Notes: a model not told the origin generated them from the sequence alone. Shown: positions 1 to 6,848, counted from the first letter of the stretch. The stretch: DNA of 7,424 nt from Candidatus Egerieicola pullicola (GCA_018712465.1 DVGY01000112.1:1-7424), one strand, 5' to 3'. Program-made: numbers and translations.

Positions 1-5
1 GTCAT
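1..5 (-). CDS. Possible start of a further downstream gene (edge fragment)
   Basis: On the minus strand an ATG lies at 5-3, 16 bases after the stop codon of the SGNH hydrolase gene. It is preceded by the Shine-Dalgarno-like AGGTGG at 16-11 with a 5-base spacer. This is the arrangement expected for the next gene of the same transcription unit. Only the start codon and two more bases are inside the window, so nothing can be said about the product. The call rests only on the ribosome-binding site and spacing, and a chance match is possible. Confidence 0.3.
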
Positions 6-21
6 ACAATCCACCTGAACA

Positions 22-759
22 TTAAGAGTCACGGCAGGCCTGAAGATGAGCTTCCATGCTTTCCAGTCCTACCTCCGGGAACTGTTCCAGCAGTTTTTTG
101 GCCATCACCTGATAGCCAAATACCGTGGGATGAATGCCGTCGAAGAAATAGTCCTCTATGGCAGTCAAGCCGTCAGGCTGCACCATGGCGGAGTGATAAT
201 CCAGATAGGAAAAGCCAAATTCTGCGGCGATCCGCTGAATCCGACGGTTAAGCTCCACTGTGTATTCCCGGCGCTGAGGGTCTTCTCGAGTAAAGTACAT
301 ACAGGTAGGCAGTACCGAACACAGCACCAGCCGCAGCCCAGTCTCATAAAACCGTTTTGCCATGGCTCGGATGTCCTGTTCCGCCCGGTTCAACACCTGA
401 TCCATGGGCTGACCGGGGAGGCGTCTCCAATCATCGTAGGCCAGCTCCCAAGAATTGTTGATGCCGATCATCAAAAAGGTAATGGCAGGACGAAGCTGAA
501 TGGCGTCCGCTTCCAGCCGGCGGAGACAGAACTCAGTGTTGTCTCCCCCAATCCCGCGATTCAGCAGCAGGCCCTTTTGGCAATAAAAATAGCTTTCGAT
601 CTCCCAGTAATGGGTGATGGAATCCCCGATGAACAGAGCTCCCACCGGCAGATGCCGCTGCAGTACTCCTTGGTTGCGCAGATCAAATTCTACCCGGCGC
701 ACATCTGCCGGGCACTCTACCCCAAACCAGCCGGGGCGAAGAAATTCTACCTTTTCCAT
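22..759 (-). CDS. SGNH/GDSL-family hydrolase, cytoplasmic
   Basis: This is a 245-residue predicted esterase or acylhydrolase of the SGNH (GDSL) superfamily; the substrate is unknown. The blocks are in the usual order. Block I is GDSIT with nucleophile Ser47. Block II is NRGIGGD with oxyanion Gly72. Block III is GINN at 99-102 with oxyanion Asn101. Block V is DGIHPT with Asp207 and His210 completing the triad. The style of blocks I and II resembles the platelet-activating-factor acetylhydrolase-like and sialate-esterase-like branch. Block III departs from the usual GxND by having Asn instead of Asp at 102. There is no signal peptide or membrane segment, so the protein is probably cytoplasmic. 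An N-terminal extension of about 36 residues precedes the core. The start is supported by AAGGAAGGA just upstream of the ATG. It follows the GHL10 lipoprotein gene by 34 bases and is probably co-transcribed; removal of acyl groups from imported sugars or wall fragments is possible but is inference. Confidence 0.88.
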   Translation of the reverse strand: MEKVEFLRPGWFGVECPADVRRVEFDLRNQGVLQRHLPVGALFIGDSITHYWEIESYFYCQKGLLLNRGIGGDNTEFCLRRLEADAIQLRPAITFLMIGINNSWELAYDDWRRLPGQPMDQVLNRAEQDIRAMAKRFYETGLRLVLCSVLPTCMYFTREDPQRREYTVELNRRIQRIAAEFGFSYLDYHSAMVQPDGLTAIEDYFFDGIHPTVFGYQVMAKKLLEQFPEVGLESMEAHLQACRDS

Positions 760-793
760 ATAATCCTTCCTTTTTTACATTCTCATTTCAGTC

Positions 794-1936
794 CTATCGA
801 ATCTTACCGCAGAGGTTCTCATACCGGAAGTGGATAAAGCCGCCACAATTTGGATGGTTGACACAGAGGTTTTCCTGAATCAGCAAGGTTTCGGTGGTGG
901 CAAATTTGTAGGTGGCCAGACCCACATATAATTTCACGTTTGTGCCAGAAGTCAGGCTGACCCACTTATTAAACACATCCAAAAAAGGTGCCTGCTCATG
1001 GTCAAACTCCCAGTAAATTTGGGGAGCGATATAGTCCAGATAGCCGGGTTGAGTGCACCAGGTCACAATATTGGTGTACTGCGTTGTATCGGAGGCAGGG
1101 GCGTCGTAGTAATTTCCTCCAGGGCTCACCCCAAATTGCACCGCCGGGTTGATGGACTTCACCGTTTGATACACTCGCTGCACCAGCCGGTCGGTGGCAG
1201 CGTGGGCGGTGGCGGCATCGTAACCGTATTGCTCCGGTGGGATACTGTAAAAATAATCGTCAAAGTGGATGCCATCTACGTTGTAATTTTGCACCAACTC
1301 GGCAATGCCGTTGCAGATTAAATCCAGCGCTTCCTCGTTGTTGGGATCCAGGTAGTAGTAGCCGTCGGTATCATTGTAACGCATATATTGGGTGTTGCCA
1401 AGCCACTGTTTGGTAAGATAAGAAGCATCCACCGTGGCAAAGTCGTTTTGGCTCATCAACCGGTAAGGATTGACCCAAGCATGGAAGGAGAGGCCCAGCT
1501 CATGAGCCTGCTGAATGAAAATTTCCAAGGGATCGTAATCCGCCGCCTGCCCAGCGGTACCGGTGACGTATTTGCTCCAAGGATAATACGCGGAAGGATA
1601 GATGGCATCCCCATGGGAACGCACCTGAACAAACACCGTGTTAATGCCCTGGGCTTTGGCGTTATTCAGCACCACCCTGGTATAGTAAGAAAAGTCCTGC
1701 TGGTTGTGGTCCTGCATCATGGATTCCAACTCGATGTAACTAATCCACACGCCCCGCAAATCATCCTGGTACAGCAGCACGTCACTTTGAGGTTGGGCCT
1801 CTTCCGAAACAGACTCCTCTGGCTGAGACTGGGTTTGGGAAAGGGTGGCAGCACTGTTGAGCACCGGAGTGCAGCCGGTACAACCAAGCAGCAGCACCGC
1901 AGCCAACAGCAAAGACAGGACTTTTGGCTTTCTCAT
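794..1936 (-). CDS. GHL10 (DUF187) glycosyl-hydrolase-like lipoprotein
   Basis: This 380-residue protein is predicted to be an exported, lipid-anchored TIM-barrel hydrolase. The N-terminus is a lipoprotein signal: MRKPK, a hydrophobic stretch at 7-17, then a lipobox LLGC with Cys19 as the likely lipidated residue (Cys22 is a less canonical alternative). A Ser/Gln/Glu-rich linker covers about 28-55. The catalytic domain covers about 58-380 and shows family landmarks: RGVWISY (61-67), FVQVRSHGD (102-110), FHAWVNPYR (151-159), YYLDPNN (194-200), VDGIHFDDYFY (220-230) with acidic Asp226-Asp227, FGVSPGG (268-274) and YIAPQIYW (302-309). Members of this family include Bacillus YngK and E. coli DigH, the latter reported to cleave peptide-free peptidoglycan glycan strands. 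A cell-wall glycan role is therefore the best guess, but the bond cleaved here is inferred. At 380 residues it is shorter than those relatives. The start has AAAGGAG five bases upstream. The gene sits between the signal-peptidase-like gene and the SGNH hydrolase gene. Confidence 0.9.
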   Translation of the reverse strand: MRKPKVLSLLLAAVLLLGCTGCTPVLNSAATLSQTQSQPEESVSEEAQPQSDVLLYQDDLRGVWISYIELESMMQDHNQQDFSYYTRVVLNNAKAQGINTVFVQVRSHGDAIYPSAYYPWSKYVTGTAGQAADYDPLEIFIQQAHELGLSFHAWVNPYRLMSQNDFATVDASYLTKQWLGNTQYMRYNDTDGYYYLDPNNEEALDLICNGIAELVQNYNVDGIHFDDYFYSIPPEQYGYDAATAHAATDRLVQRVYQTVKSINPAVQFGVSPGGNYYDAPASDTTQYTNIVTWCTQPGYLDYIAPQIYWEFDHEQAPFLDVFNKWVSLTSGTNVKLYVGLATYKFATTETLLIQENLCVNHPNCGGFIHFRYENLCGKIR

Positions 1937-1956
1937 AAAAACTCCTTTCAGCTATG

Positions 1957-1990
1957 ACAAGAAGAAAGTGGAGCGTTTTCTCACTCCACT
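1957..1990 (-). terminator. Terminator-like hairpin between the membrane-protein gene and the GHL10 gene
   Basis: Read on the minus strand, AGTGGAGTG (1990-1982) pairs with CGCTCCACT (1975-1967). This gives a nine-pair stem with one T-G wobble and a six-base loop (AGAAAA). The tail after it, TTCTTCTTGT, is T-rich but interrupted. The hairpin starts only six bases after the stop codon at 1999-1997 and ends about 20 bases before the next ribosome-binding site. It could be a partial terminator that lowers expression of the two downstream hydrolase genes, or an mRNA-stabilising 3' hairpin. No obvious promoter fits between it and the next start, so complete termination seems unlikely. Confidence 0.55.
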
Positions 1991-1996
1991 GGGTCA

Positions 1997-3103
1997 TTAC
2001 TCTTCTTTCTCGGAATTGCGCTTGGTGATGTCTAAGCGCACCACCGCCTGGTAGTCCGGGGTCAGGACGGTAAAACCCTGGCCGATTTCATTGGGGTAAA
2101 CCTCCAATTTAGAAAAATCCAGATGGCGGAAATCAAAGTCCACCGAATCCTTGTGAAAACTCATCAGCGCAGTTTCGTCACTTTGCGAGGAATCGGGGAT
2201 CTTTACGTAATCCTCTTGGTCCACATCCCGCAGCAGCTTATCGGTGAGCAGCTTTTCCTTCAGCTCCTTCACGTCAAACTCCTGGGTATCCGAGAGAGGA
2301 TCCCGCACAATGCGGGGCTGTGGGCTGGCAGGAGCCAGGTCCGGAATCACCATGGTGGGCTGCTGATCTGCCGGCACTGTCTCATAGTGGAACGGCGATG
2401 CAGTCTCGGGAGCCGGGTGATTTTCCACCGGCATTGGCTCAGGAATAGAATCTTCGTAAAAGGGATCGGTGCTCATCAGCACCGGCTCTCCTTCCTCTTC
2501 CTGAAAATAACCAGGAAGCGGACGGCGGGACAAGGTAGAACTATGGCTTTTCCAGATCATCAGCACTATCCACAGCACCACCAATACCCCTAAGGGGGCC
2601 AGCAGACAGCAGACCAATCCCAAATTGCTGTTCCAGAAATTCAGGGCCTTCCCCAACCAGTCGCTGGAGAATACCACTTCCCCTACCACGTTTTCGGGCA
2701 GAATCTCCAGATCCGGCTGGTTGCGGCCGTTGCGGACAGTCCAATACAGCGTATCATCCACAGTGGTAAAGCCGGTGATAGCAGAAAGGCTGTAGCCTTC
2801 AAACACCTGATTGTCATCCCATGCAGCATAAAGCACCACACTGCCCTGACCGAGTCCGGCTGAGCTTCCCTCCACCGGAGCAGCCACCACTAAGGTGTTG
2901 GGTTTATACAGCCAGGTGAGATTGTCACAGTCTTCAATCACATACTGCCGTCCCAACAACGTGGGAAGGGTACCTTGTTCTGCCGCTAGATACTGGGTAA
3001 CGCGCAGCAAAGCGCAGAGAGCCGCCGACAGGATGGTTAAAACCAGCAGCAAAATGGCAAAATACTTCAGCACACGGTATCCTGCCGGTTTTTTTCTCGC
3101 CAT
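1997..3103 (-). CDS. Signal-peptidase-I-like two-pass membrane protein, catalytic motifs lost, long cytosolic tail
   Basis: This is a 368-residue membrane protein. The basic N-terminus (MARKKP) is followed by a hydrophobic helix at about 12-33, an extracytoplasmic domain at about 35-158, a second helix at about 161-184 and a 184-residue hydrophilic tail. The positive-inside rule puts both ends in the cytosol. The outer domain and second helix follow the layout of ER/SipW-type signal peptidase I. ILPENVVGEVVFSSDWLG (134-151) matches the family's PEENIIGKVVF-x-x-x-x-LG region, and NQPD (128-131) matches the end of its GDANNxPD motif. The expected catalytic Ser motif (SGSMEP) is absent: VIEDCDN (55-61) takes its place, with Cys59 as the nearest nucleophile. 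The usual THR His motif is replaced by SLSAITGF, and Gly-Asp of GDAN by Asn125-Gly126. The protein is therefore probably not a working peptidase. The tail is Pro/Glu-rich, then acidic, and matches no domain I recognise. AGGAGG lies eight bases before the ATG. It is the first gene behind a strong promoter. The fold is inferred by eye; a divergent unrelated membrane protein remains possible. Confidence 0.72.
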   Translation of the reverse strand: MARKKPAGYRVLKYFAILLLVLTILSAALCALLRVTQYLAAEQGTLPTLLGRQYVIEDCDNLTWLYKPNTLVVAAPVEGSSAGLGQGSVVLYAAWDDNQVFEGYSLSAITGFTTVDDTLYWTVRNGRNQPDLEILPENVVGEVVFSSDWLGKALNFWNSNLGLVCCLLAPLGVLVVLWIVLMIWKSHSSTLSRRPLPGYFQEEEGEPVLMSTDPFYEDSIPEPMPVENHPAPETASPFHYETVPADQQPTMVIPDLAPASPQPRIVRDPLSDTQEFDVKELKEKLLTDKLLRDVDQEDYVKIPDSSQSDETALMSFHKDSVDFDFRHLDFSKLEVYPNEIGQGFTVLTPDYQAVVRLDITKRNSEKEE

Positions 3104-3141
3104 GAGACTTCCCTCCTCTTTTCACGACCGTTCTGTTCTTG

Positions 3142-3163
3142 CTGTCATTTCTACTCTGTCATT
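3142..3163 (-). repeat. Direct repeat AATGACAG x2, period 14, at the transcription start region
   Basis: The octamer AATGACAG occurs at 3163-3156 and again at 3149-3142 on the minus strand, a period of 14 bases. The first copy overlaps the -10 hexamer CATAAT and the second lies just past the expected transcription start. A two-site operator is one reading. The repeats are short enough to be chance, so the assignment is tentative. Confidence 0.3.
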
Positions 3164-3189
3164 ATGGGTGTTTTTTTGGATTTTGTCAA
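3161..3189 (-). promoter_or_regulatory. Near-consensus sigma-A promoter for the envelope gene set
   Basis: On the minus strand the -35 hexamer TTGACA (3189-3184) matches consensus perfectly. It is followed by a 17-base A-rich spacer and the -10 hexamer CATAAT (3166-3161), one mismatch from TATAAT. Transcription would start near 3154, about 50 bases before the ATG at 3103. The palindrome AACCGGTT (3195-3188) overlaps the -35 box by two bases and could be part of an operator. The promoter separates the housekeeping genes to the right from the signal-peptidase-like, GHL10 and SGNH genes to the left. Confidence 0.8.
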
Positions 3190-3204
3190 CCGGTTTCCCA
3201 GAAA

Positions 3205-3507
3205 TTACTGAAAAAGCTGTTCGACCAAGGACGAAAACTTCTTTTTTCGGCTGCGGCTGGGCTCAAAGGGAAGGTCCTCCATGGAATCCACCACCACAAA
3301 GTCCTTGCCCAGCAGCCGAATCCGCTCCCAGGGTATCTGCTTGGGTTTACCGGAACGGAAAAACAACAGCCTGGGTCGGGTTCCATAGGTGAGCAGGGCT
3401 TTGACACAGTTGTCCTCCAACAGCAGATCGTCCACCATGCCCAACCGGTCCCCGGTATCCATACAAATCAGCTCCCGCTTTTTCAGCTGGGAAAAGGTCA
3501 ATTCCAT
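3205..3507 (-). CDS. PRC-barrel protein, YlmC/YmxH family
   Basis: This is a small protein of 100 residues made of one PRC-barrel domain (about 3-75). The family pattern is visible: an opening TFSQLKKRELI, then DTGDRLGMVDDLLLE (17-31), a central strand with KALLTYG, the KQIPWERI segment (56-63) and the closing strand DFVVVD (69-74). A basic stretch SRSRKKK (84-90) and a short helix end it. YlmC and YmxH of Bacillus subtilis belong to this family, which is common in endospore-forming Bacillota, but their molecular role is not well established. PRC barrels often mediate binding to RNA or protein. The start is supported by AAGGGGG nine bases before the ATG. The gene begins 56 bases after mutS2 with no terminator or promoter visible between, so the two are probably co-transcribed. 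Confidence 0.82.
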   Translation of the reverse strand: MELTFSQLKKRELICMDTGDRLGMVDDLLLEDNCVKALLTYGTRPRLLFFRSGKPKQIPWERIRLLGKDFVVVDSMEDLPFEPSRSRKKKFSSLVEQLFQ

Positions 3508-3563
3508 GCCGACACGCCCCCTTCTCTGCCCAAAGATATGCGCAGAAAATCGGGAACAGAACT

Positions 3564-5963
3564 TTACTTCAGTTCCACAATGGTGACGCCGCTTTCCCCT
3601 TCCCCAAAGACACCCAGGCGATAGCTTTTCACACTGGGATGGTGCTTTAAGTGCTGCTGCACCGCTTTACGCAGCGCGCCGGTGCCCTTGCCGTGAATGA
3701 TGGTGACCTGGCCCTGATTGGCCATGACGCAGTTATCGAGAAACTGATCCAGCTCCATCAAGGCTTCCTCCACCGTCTCGCCCCGAAGATCCAGTTCCAT
3801 GCTGGCCCGGCGTTGGCTTTGGCTTTGGGCGGACATCATTCGTCCTCCCGCTCGATACTGTGGCTTTTTGGGCGCGTAAGGATTCTTTTCTTCCAGCAGG
3901 CGGAGGTTGGAAATCTTCACCCGGCTTTTCAGCAGCCCGGCCTGCACCAAAATAGAGGTTTTCCCTTTGGAATCCTCCAAGGCAGTGCCCTTTTTGTCGA
4001 TGTCGAAGATCAACACCGTATCCCCTTTCCGAATGGGCCGGGGAAGTTTATATTCCTTGTTGCTGCGCTGCTGTACCGGGTTGGCGGTTTTGTCCAGTTG
4101 TTGCAGTTCCCGGCGCAGCTGTGCTTTGGCATCGGCGGTTTTCTTGGCAAACTCTTGGGCGTCCTTTTCCTTTTTCAAGGCGTCCAGCTCATTGAGCAGC
4201 CGGTCGGACTGAGCTTTTACCTGATTGACCAACTGGGCTGCCTGTTTCTGGGCTTTGTCCAGAATTTCTTTTTTCTCCTCTTCCAGCTCTTGGCGCTGCT
4301 CTTCCAGCCAGAAGTTTTTCTGCTTGAGCTGATCGGTGAGGGACTGGTATTCCTGAAATTGTTTTTCGTACTCCTGGCGCTGGGTTTCCAGCCGGGAAAT
4401 GGTGGTTTCCAGTTGTTTGTTTTCCTGATCCACCAGGCTTTCCGCCTTTTGCAGCACCCCTTCGTCCAATCCCAACCGCCGGGAAATGGCAAAGGCGTTG
4501 CTTCGTCCCGGCACTCCGATCAGCAGGCGGTAGGTGGGTTTTAAGGTATCCACGTCAAATTCACAGCAGGCGTTTTCCACTCCGGCGGTTTCAATGGCGT
4601 ACACCTTCAGCTCAGGATAGTGGGTAGTGGCGGCAGTGACTGCTCCCCGCTGACGCAGCGCTTCCAGCACTGCTATGGCCAAAGCCGCCCCCTCTACGGG
4701 ATCGGTGCCGCTTCCCAATTCGTCGGTAAGGATCAGGGAATGGTCATCAGCAGTTTTGAGGATGTGTACCAAGTTGGTCATGTGAGCGGAGAAGGTGGAT
4801 AGACTCTGCTCGATGCTTTGCTCATCCCCGATGTCCGCCAGCACCTGGTCGAACACCGACATAGTGCTTCCTGCCCCCACCGGAATCAGCAGCCCGCACA
4901 TGGTCATGAGACAGAGCAGGCCGATGGTTTTCAAGGTAACCGTTTTGCCGCCAGTGTTGGGGCCGGTAATTACCAAAGTCCGGCAGTCTCCTCCCAATGT
5001 CAGGGAGATGGGCACGGCGGTTTTGGGATCCAACAAGGGGTGGCGGGCTTTATTCAACACAATCTCCCCGGTGTCGGTGAGACGGGGTTTCTGGGCGTTC
5101 ATCTGAGCGGCCAGCTCTGCCTTGGCAAAACAGAGGTTCAGCGCAATGACCACCTCAAAGTTGTCCATCAGGTTGCGGGCGTGTTCCGCCACCGTTTGGC
5201 TGAGTTCATACAAAATCCGCTGGATCTCCGCCTTTTCCTGAGTTTGGAGAACACGAATCTGGTTATTGGCTTCCACCACTCCCATGGGTTCCACAAAGAG
5301 GGTGGCGCCGCTGGCGGAGGAATCGTGCACCAAGCCGGGAATTTCAGATTTGTGCTCCGCCTTCACCGGCACCACAAACCGGCCGTCCCGCTGGGTAATC
5401 AGGTTTTCCTGGAGGGCTTTCTGGTACTTGGAGGAGCGGATGATTTTATCCATCTCCTGCTTGGCTTTGGCTTGAGCGGAAGCAATTTTCCGGCGCAGGT
5501 CCGCCAAAGTGGAGCTAGCGTAGTCGTTGACCATCTCTTCGCTGACCACTACCTGGTCGATGGCCTTTTCCAAAGCCTGATTGGGAGCCAGTTCAGCAAA
5601 CAGCTCTTGTAGAGAATTTTCCACTCCTGCGCACTGGGCGTACCACTGGGTCAATCCCCGGACCTGACGGAGAAGCTGTCGAATCCGCAGAAACTCCACC
5701 AGGCTCAAGCTGCCTCCCTTTTGGGCGATGGTCAAGGCCGCCGCCGGGTCGGAGAGATTGGAAAAATGGGGGGTGCCGAACTGGGCGGAAAGGGTGAAGG
5801 CATCGGCGGTTTTGTCCAGCGACTGCTCCACCAGATTAGGGTTCGTATAAGGCTGAATCGAGAGGGCCTTTTCCCGGGCGGCGTCGCAGCAGGTACAGTC
5901 CGCCAAACGGGCCAGGATCTTATCCAGTTCCAGAGTTTTACAGTAACGTGATTGGATTGGCAT
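3564..5963 (-). CDS. mutS2: MutS2: MutS-family ATPase with C-terminal Smr nuclease domain
   Basis: This is a full-length 799-residue MutS2, close to the usual 780-790. It lacks the mismatch-recognition domain of MutS. The lever and core region at about 1-320 contains FVVPVK (196-201) and GATLFVEP (219-226). The ATPase domain has Walker A GPNTGGKT (334-341), the signature region DEQSIEQSLSTFSAHM (380-395), Walker B LILTDE (410-415) and the THYPELK segment (447-453). A Gln/Glu/Lys-rich coiled coil spans about 505-625, and a small KOW-like region (RKGDTVLI, from 645) follows. The Smr domain occupies about 720-799 with LDLRG (724-728), HGKGTGALR (757-765) and the family-typical end VELK. MutS2 has been linked to suppression of homologous recombination and, in Bacillus subtilis, to rescue of collided ribosomes by its Smr domain. 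All key motifs are intact. The start is fixed by AAAGGA seven bases upstream. The leader contains a candidate attenuator. Confidence 0.98.
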   Translation of the reverse strand: MPIQSRYCKTLELDKILARLADCTCCDAAREKALSIQPYTNPNLVEQSLDKTADAFTLSAQFGTPHFSNLSDPAAALTIAQKGGSLSLVEFLRIRQLLRQVRGLTQWYAQCAGVENSLQELFAELAPNQALEKAIDQVVVSEEMVNDYASSTLADLRRKIASAQAKAKQEMDKIIRSSKYQKALQENLITQRDGRFVVPVKAEHKSEIPGLVHDSSASGATLFVEPMGVVEANNQIRVLQTQEKAEIQRILYELSQTVAEHARNLMDNFEVVIALNLCFAKAELAAQMNAQKPRLTDTGEIVLNKARHPLLDPKTAVPISLTLGGDCRTLVITGPNTGGKTVTLKTIGLLCLMTMCGLLIPVGAGSTMSVFDQVLADIGDEQSIEQSLSTFSAHMTNLVHILKTADDHSLILTDELGSGTDPVEGAALAIAVLEALRQRGAVTAATTHYPELKVYAIETAGVENACCEFDVDTLKPTYRLLIGVPGRSNAFAISRRLGLDEGVLQKAESLVDQENKQLETTISRLETQRQEYEKQFQEYQSLTDQLKQKNFWLEEQRQELEEEKKEILDKAQKQAAQLVNQVKAQSDRLLNELDALKKEKDAQEFAKKTADAKAQLRRELQQLDKTANPVQQRSNKEYKLPRPIRKGDTVLIFDIDKKGTALEDSKGKTSILVQAGLLKSRVKISNLRLLEEKNPYAPKKPQYRAGGRMMSAQSQSQRRASMELDLRGETVEEALMELDQFLDNCVMANQGQVTIIHGKGTGALRKAVQQHLKHHPSVKSYRLGVFGEGESGVTIVELK

Positions 5964-5994
5964 AATGAATTCCTTTCAATATGTTTTTCGCAGT

Positions 5995-6019
5995 AAAATA
6001 CCCCCGTTGGACGGAGGTA
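5995..6019 (-). terminator. Terminator-like hairpin upstream of mutS2
   Basis: On the minus strand TACCTCCGT (6019-6011) pairs with ACGGGGGTA (6007-5999). The result is a nine-pair stem, with one T-G pair and a CCA loop, followed directly by TTTT (5998-5995). The stem is GC-rich and compact, but the T-run is short. It lies 32 bases before the mutS2 start. It may end the era-recO transcript, or act as a conditional terminator for mutS2 because an upstream segment can pair with it (see the leader entry). Confidence 0.55.
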
Positions 6020-6076
6020 AAAATAGTCAAAGCAGTTTAAACGGAAAAGAGGATTCCCCCTTTTCCCCTCCAACGG
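5995..6076 (-). promoter_or_regulatory. Candidate attenuator/leader RNA between recO and mutS2
   Basis: The 126-base recO-mutS2 gap contains mutually exclusive inverted repeats, read here on the minus strand. Segment A, CCGTTGGAGG (6076-6067), is complementary to CCTCC plus TCCAACGG in the terminator stem and loop (6017-6004), with only a few unpaired bases. If A pairs there, the terminator hairpin at 6019-5999 cannot form. Between them, bases 6066-6043 form a separate hairpin of about ten pairs (arms GGAAAAG and CTTTTCC, GAAT-like loop). The palindrome GTTTAAAC (6042-6035) comes next. No known riboswitch, T-box or leader peptide was recognised. The alternative pairing is seen directly; regulation is inference. 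The outer repeat could instead be a decayed small inverted-repeat element. Confidence 0.4.
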
Positions 6077-6089
6077 TAACCCGCTCTCC

Positions 6090-6845
6090 CTAAACTTGCA
6101 GGGCACGGTATACCGATAAAGCCCGGCTTTGCAGGCCGGTGTGAATGAGAAGATACCGTTCGGTAAGCCGGTCCAGCTGCTTTAAGCTCTCTCCCTTTAA
6201 AGAGAAGGAAAACAGCTTGTCTTCGTCGGCATAGAGGATCTGGCGCATGGCTTTCAGCACCGCCGGGCGCAGCAACACTCCCCCCTGTCCTTGTTGAGGA
6301 TGGGCAGCTTTGCAGTTTCCGCAGAGCAGGCAGGAATCCTGCGGAAGAAAGTACATCTGTTCGCTCTCAAAAATCCCACAGCCGCTGCACCCAATGAGAT
6401 CCGGCATAAATCCGGCAATGGCGGCGCTGCGAAATTCAAAGATGGCCTTCAGCAGCACCGGCTGGCGGCGGTCGTCCTCCAGCAAAGCCAAGGTGTTTAA
6501 TAACAGCCGCAGCATAGGCCAAGCGCTTTCCGCTTCTGGAGTCAGCACCGAAGCCAAATCGCAGAAATACTCCCCCAAAGCCAGTTTTTCCGGATTCAGG
6601 CGAAGCTGGTAAAAATTCCGGATGGGGGTGGCGGCGTCTACAGTAATGTACTTTTTCCCTTCAAAGAGGCAGAATTCGCTGTAGCAAAGAGGCATACAGC
6701 CAGCCGCTAGGGGGGAACGCATCCGCTTCACCCCTCGGGCACAGACCTCCAGCACTCCTTTTTCCTTGGTGAGCAGCACTAATATCCGGTCGTTTTCCCC
6801 GATATTGCGCTGCTTGAGCACCAAGCCATTGAGCTTAAAAAGCAT
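6090..6845 (-). CDS. recO: DNA repair protein RecO
   Basis: RecO, 251 residues and normal length, works in the RecFOR pathway. It helps RecA load on single-stranded DNA coated with SSB and promotes strand annealing. The N-terminal OB-fold opens with the family-typical FKLNGLVLKQRNIGENDRILVLLT (from residue 3) and continues through LEVCARGVKR and SPLAAG (44-49). The helical C-terminal part carries a zinc-finger-like set: Cys153-x2-Cys156, then Cys172-x2-Cys175 and a further Cys178. The first four fit a CxxC...CxxC zinc site, as in many Bacillota RecO proteins. Its ATG lies three bases after the era stop. The likely ribosome-binding site GGGGA is made by era's final Gly and Glu codons, so translation is probably coupled to era. 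A stop codon at 6092-6090 ends the gene before the mutS2 leader. Confidence 0.95.
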   Translation of the reverse strand: MLFKLNGLVLKQRNIGENDRILVLLTKEKGVLEVCARGVKRMRSPLAAGCMPLCYSEFCLFEGKKYITVDAATPIRNFYQLRLNPEKLALGEYFCDLASVLTPEAESAWPMLRLLLNTLALLEDDRRQPVLLKAIFEFRSAAIAGFMPDLIGCSGCGIFESEQMYFLPQDSCLLCGNCKAAHPQQGQGGVLLRPAVLKAMRQILYADEDKLFSFSLKGESLKQLDRLTERYLLIHTGLQSRALSVYRALQV

Positions 6846-6848
6846 GGT

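Noticed and set aside
46..837. A 263-codon open frame on the plus strand opposite the SGNH hydrolase gene
   Set aside because: It is antisense to a gene with all catalytic motifs, has no recognisable domain or convincing ribosome-binding site, and reads as low-complexity shadow protein.
3651..5612. Long plus-strand open frames (3651-4544 and 4818-5612) opposite mutS2
   Set aside because: Their Leu/Phe- and His/Gly-rich content mirrors the Gln/Glu/Lys-rich coiled coil and other regions of MutS2 read backwards. No start signal or family motif was found.
6002..6030. TTGACT (6030-6025, minus strand) as a -35 box for mutS2
   Set aside because: No acceptable -10 lies 16-18 bases downstream; the only candidate, TATTTT, is 24 bases away and belongs to the terminator-like tail.
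5732..6106. A minus-strand open frame bridging the recO-mutS2 gap
   Set aside because: It overlaps the mutS2 start in another frame, crosses the structured leader and resembles no protein family.
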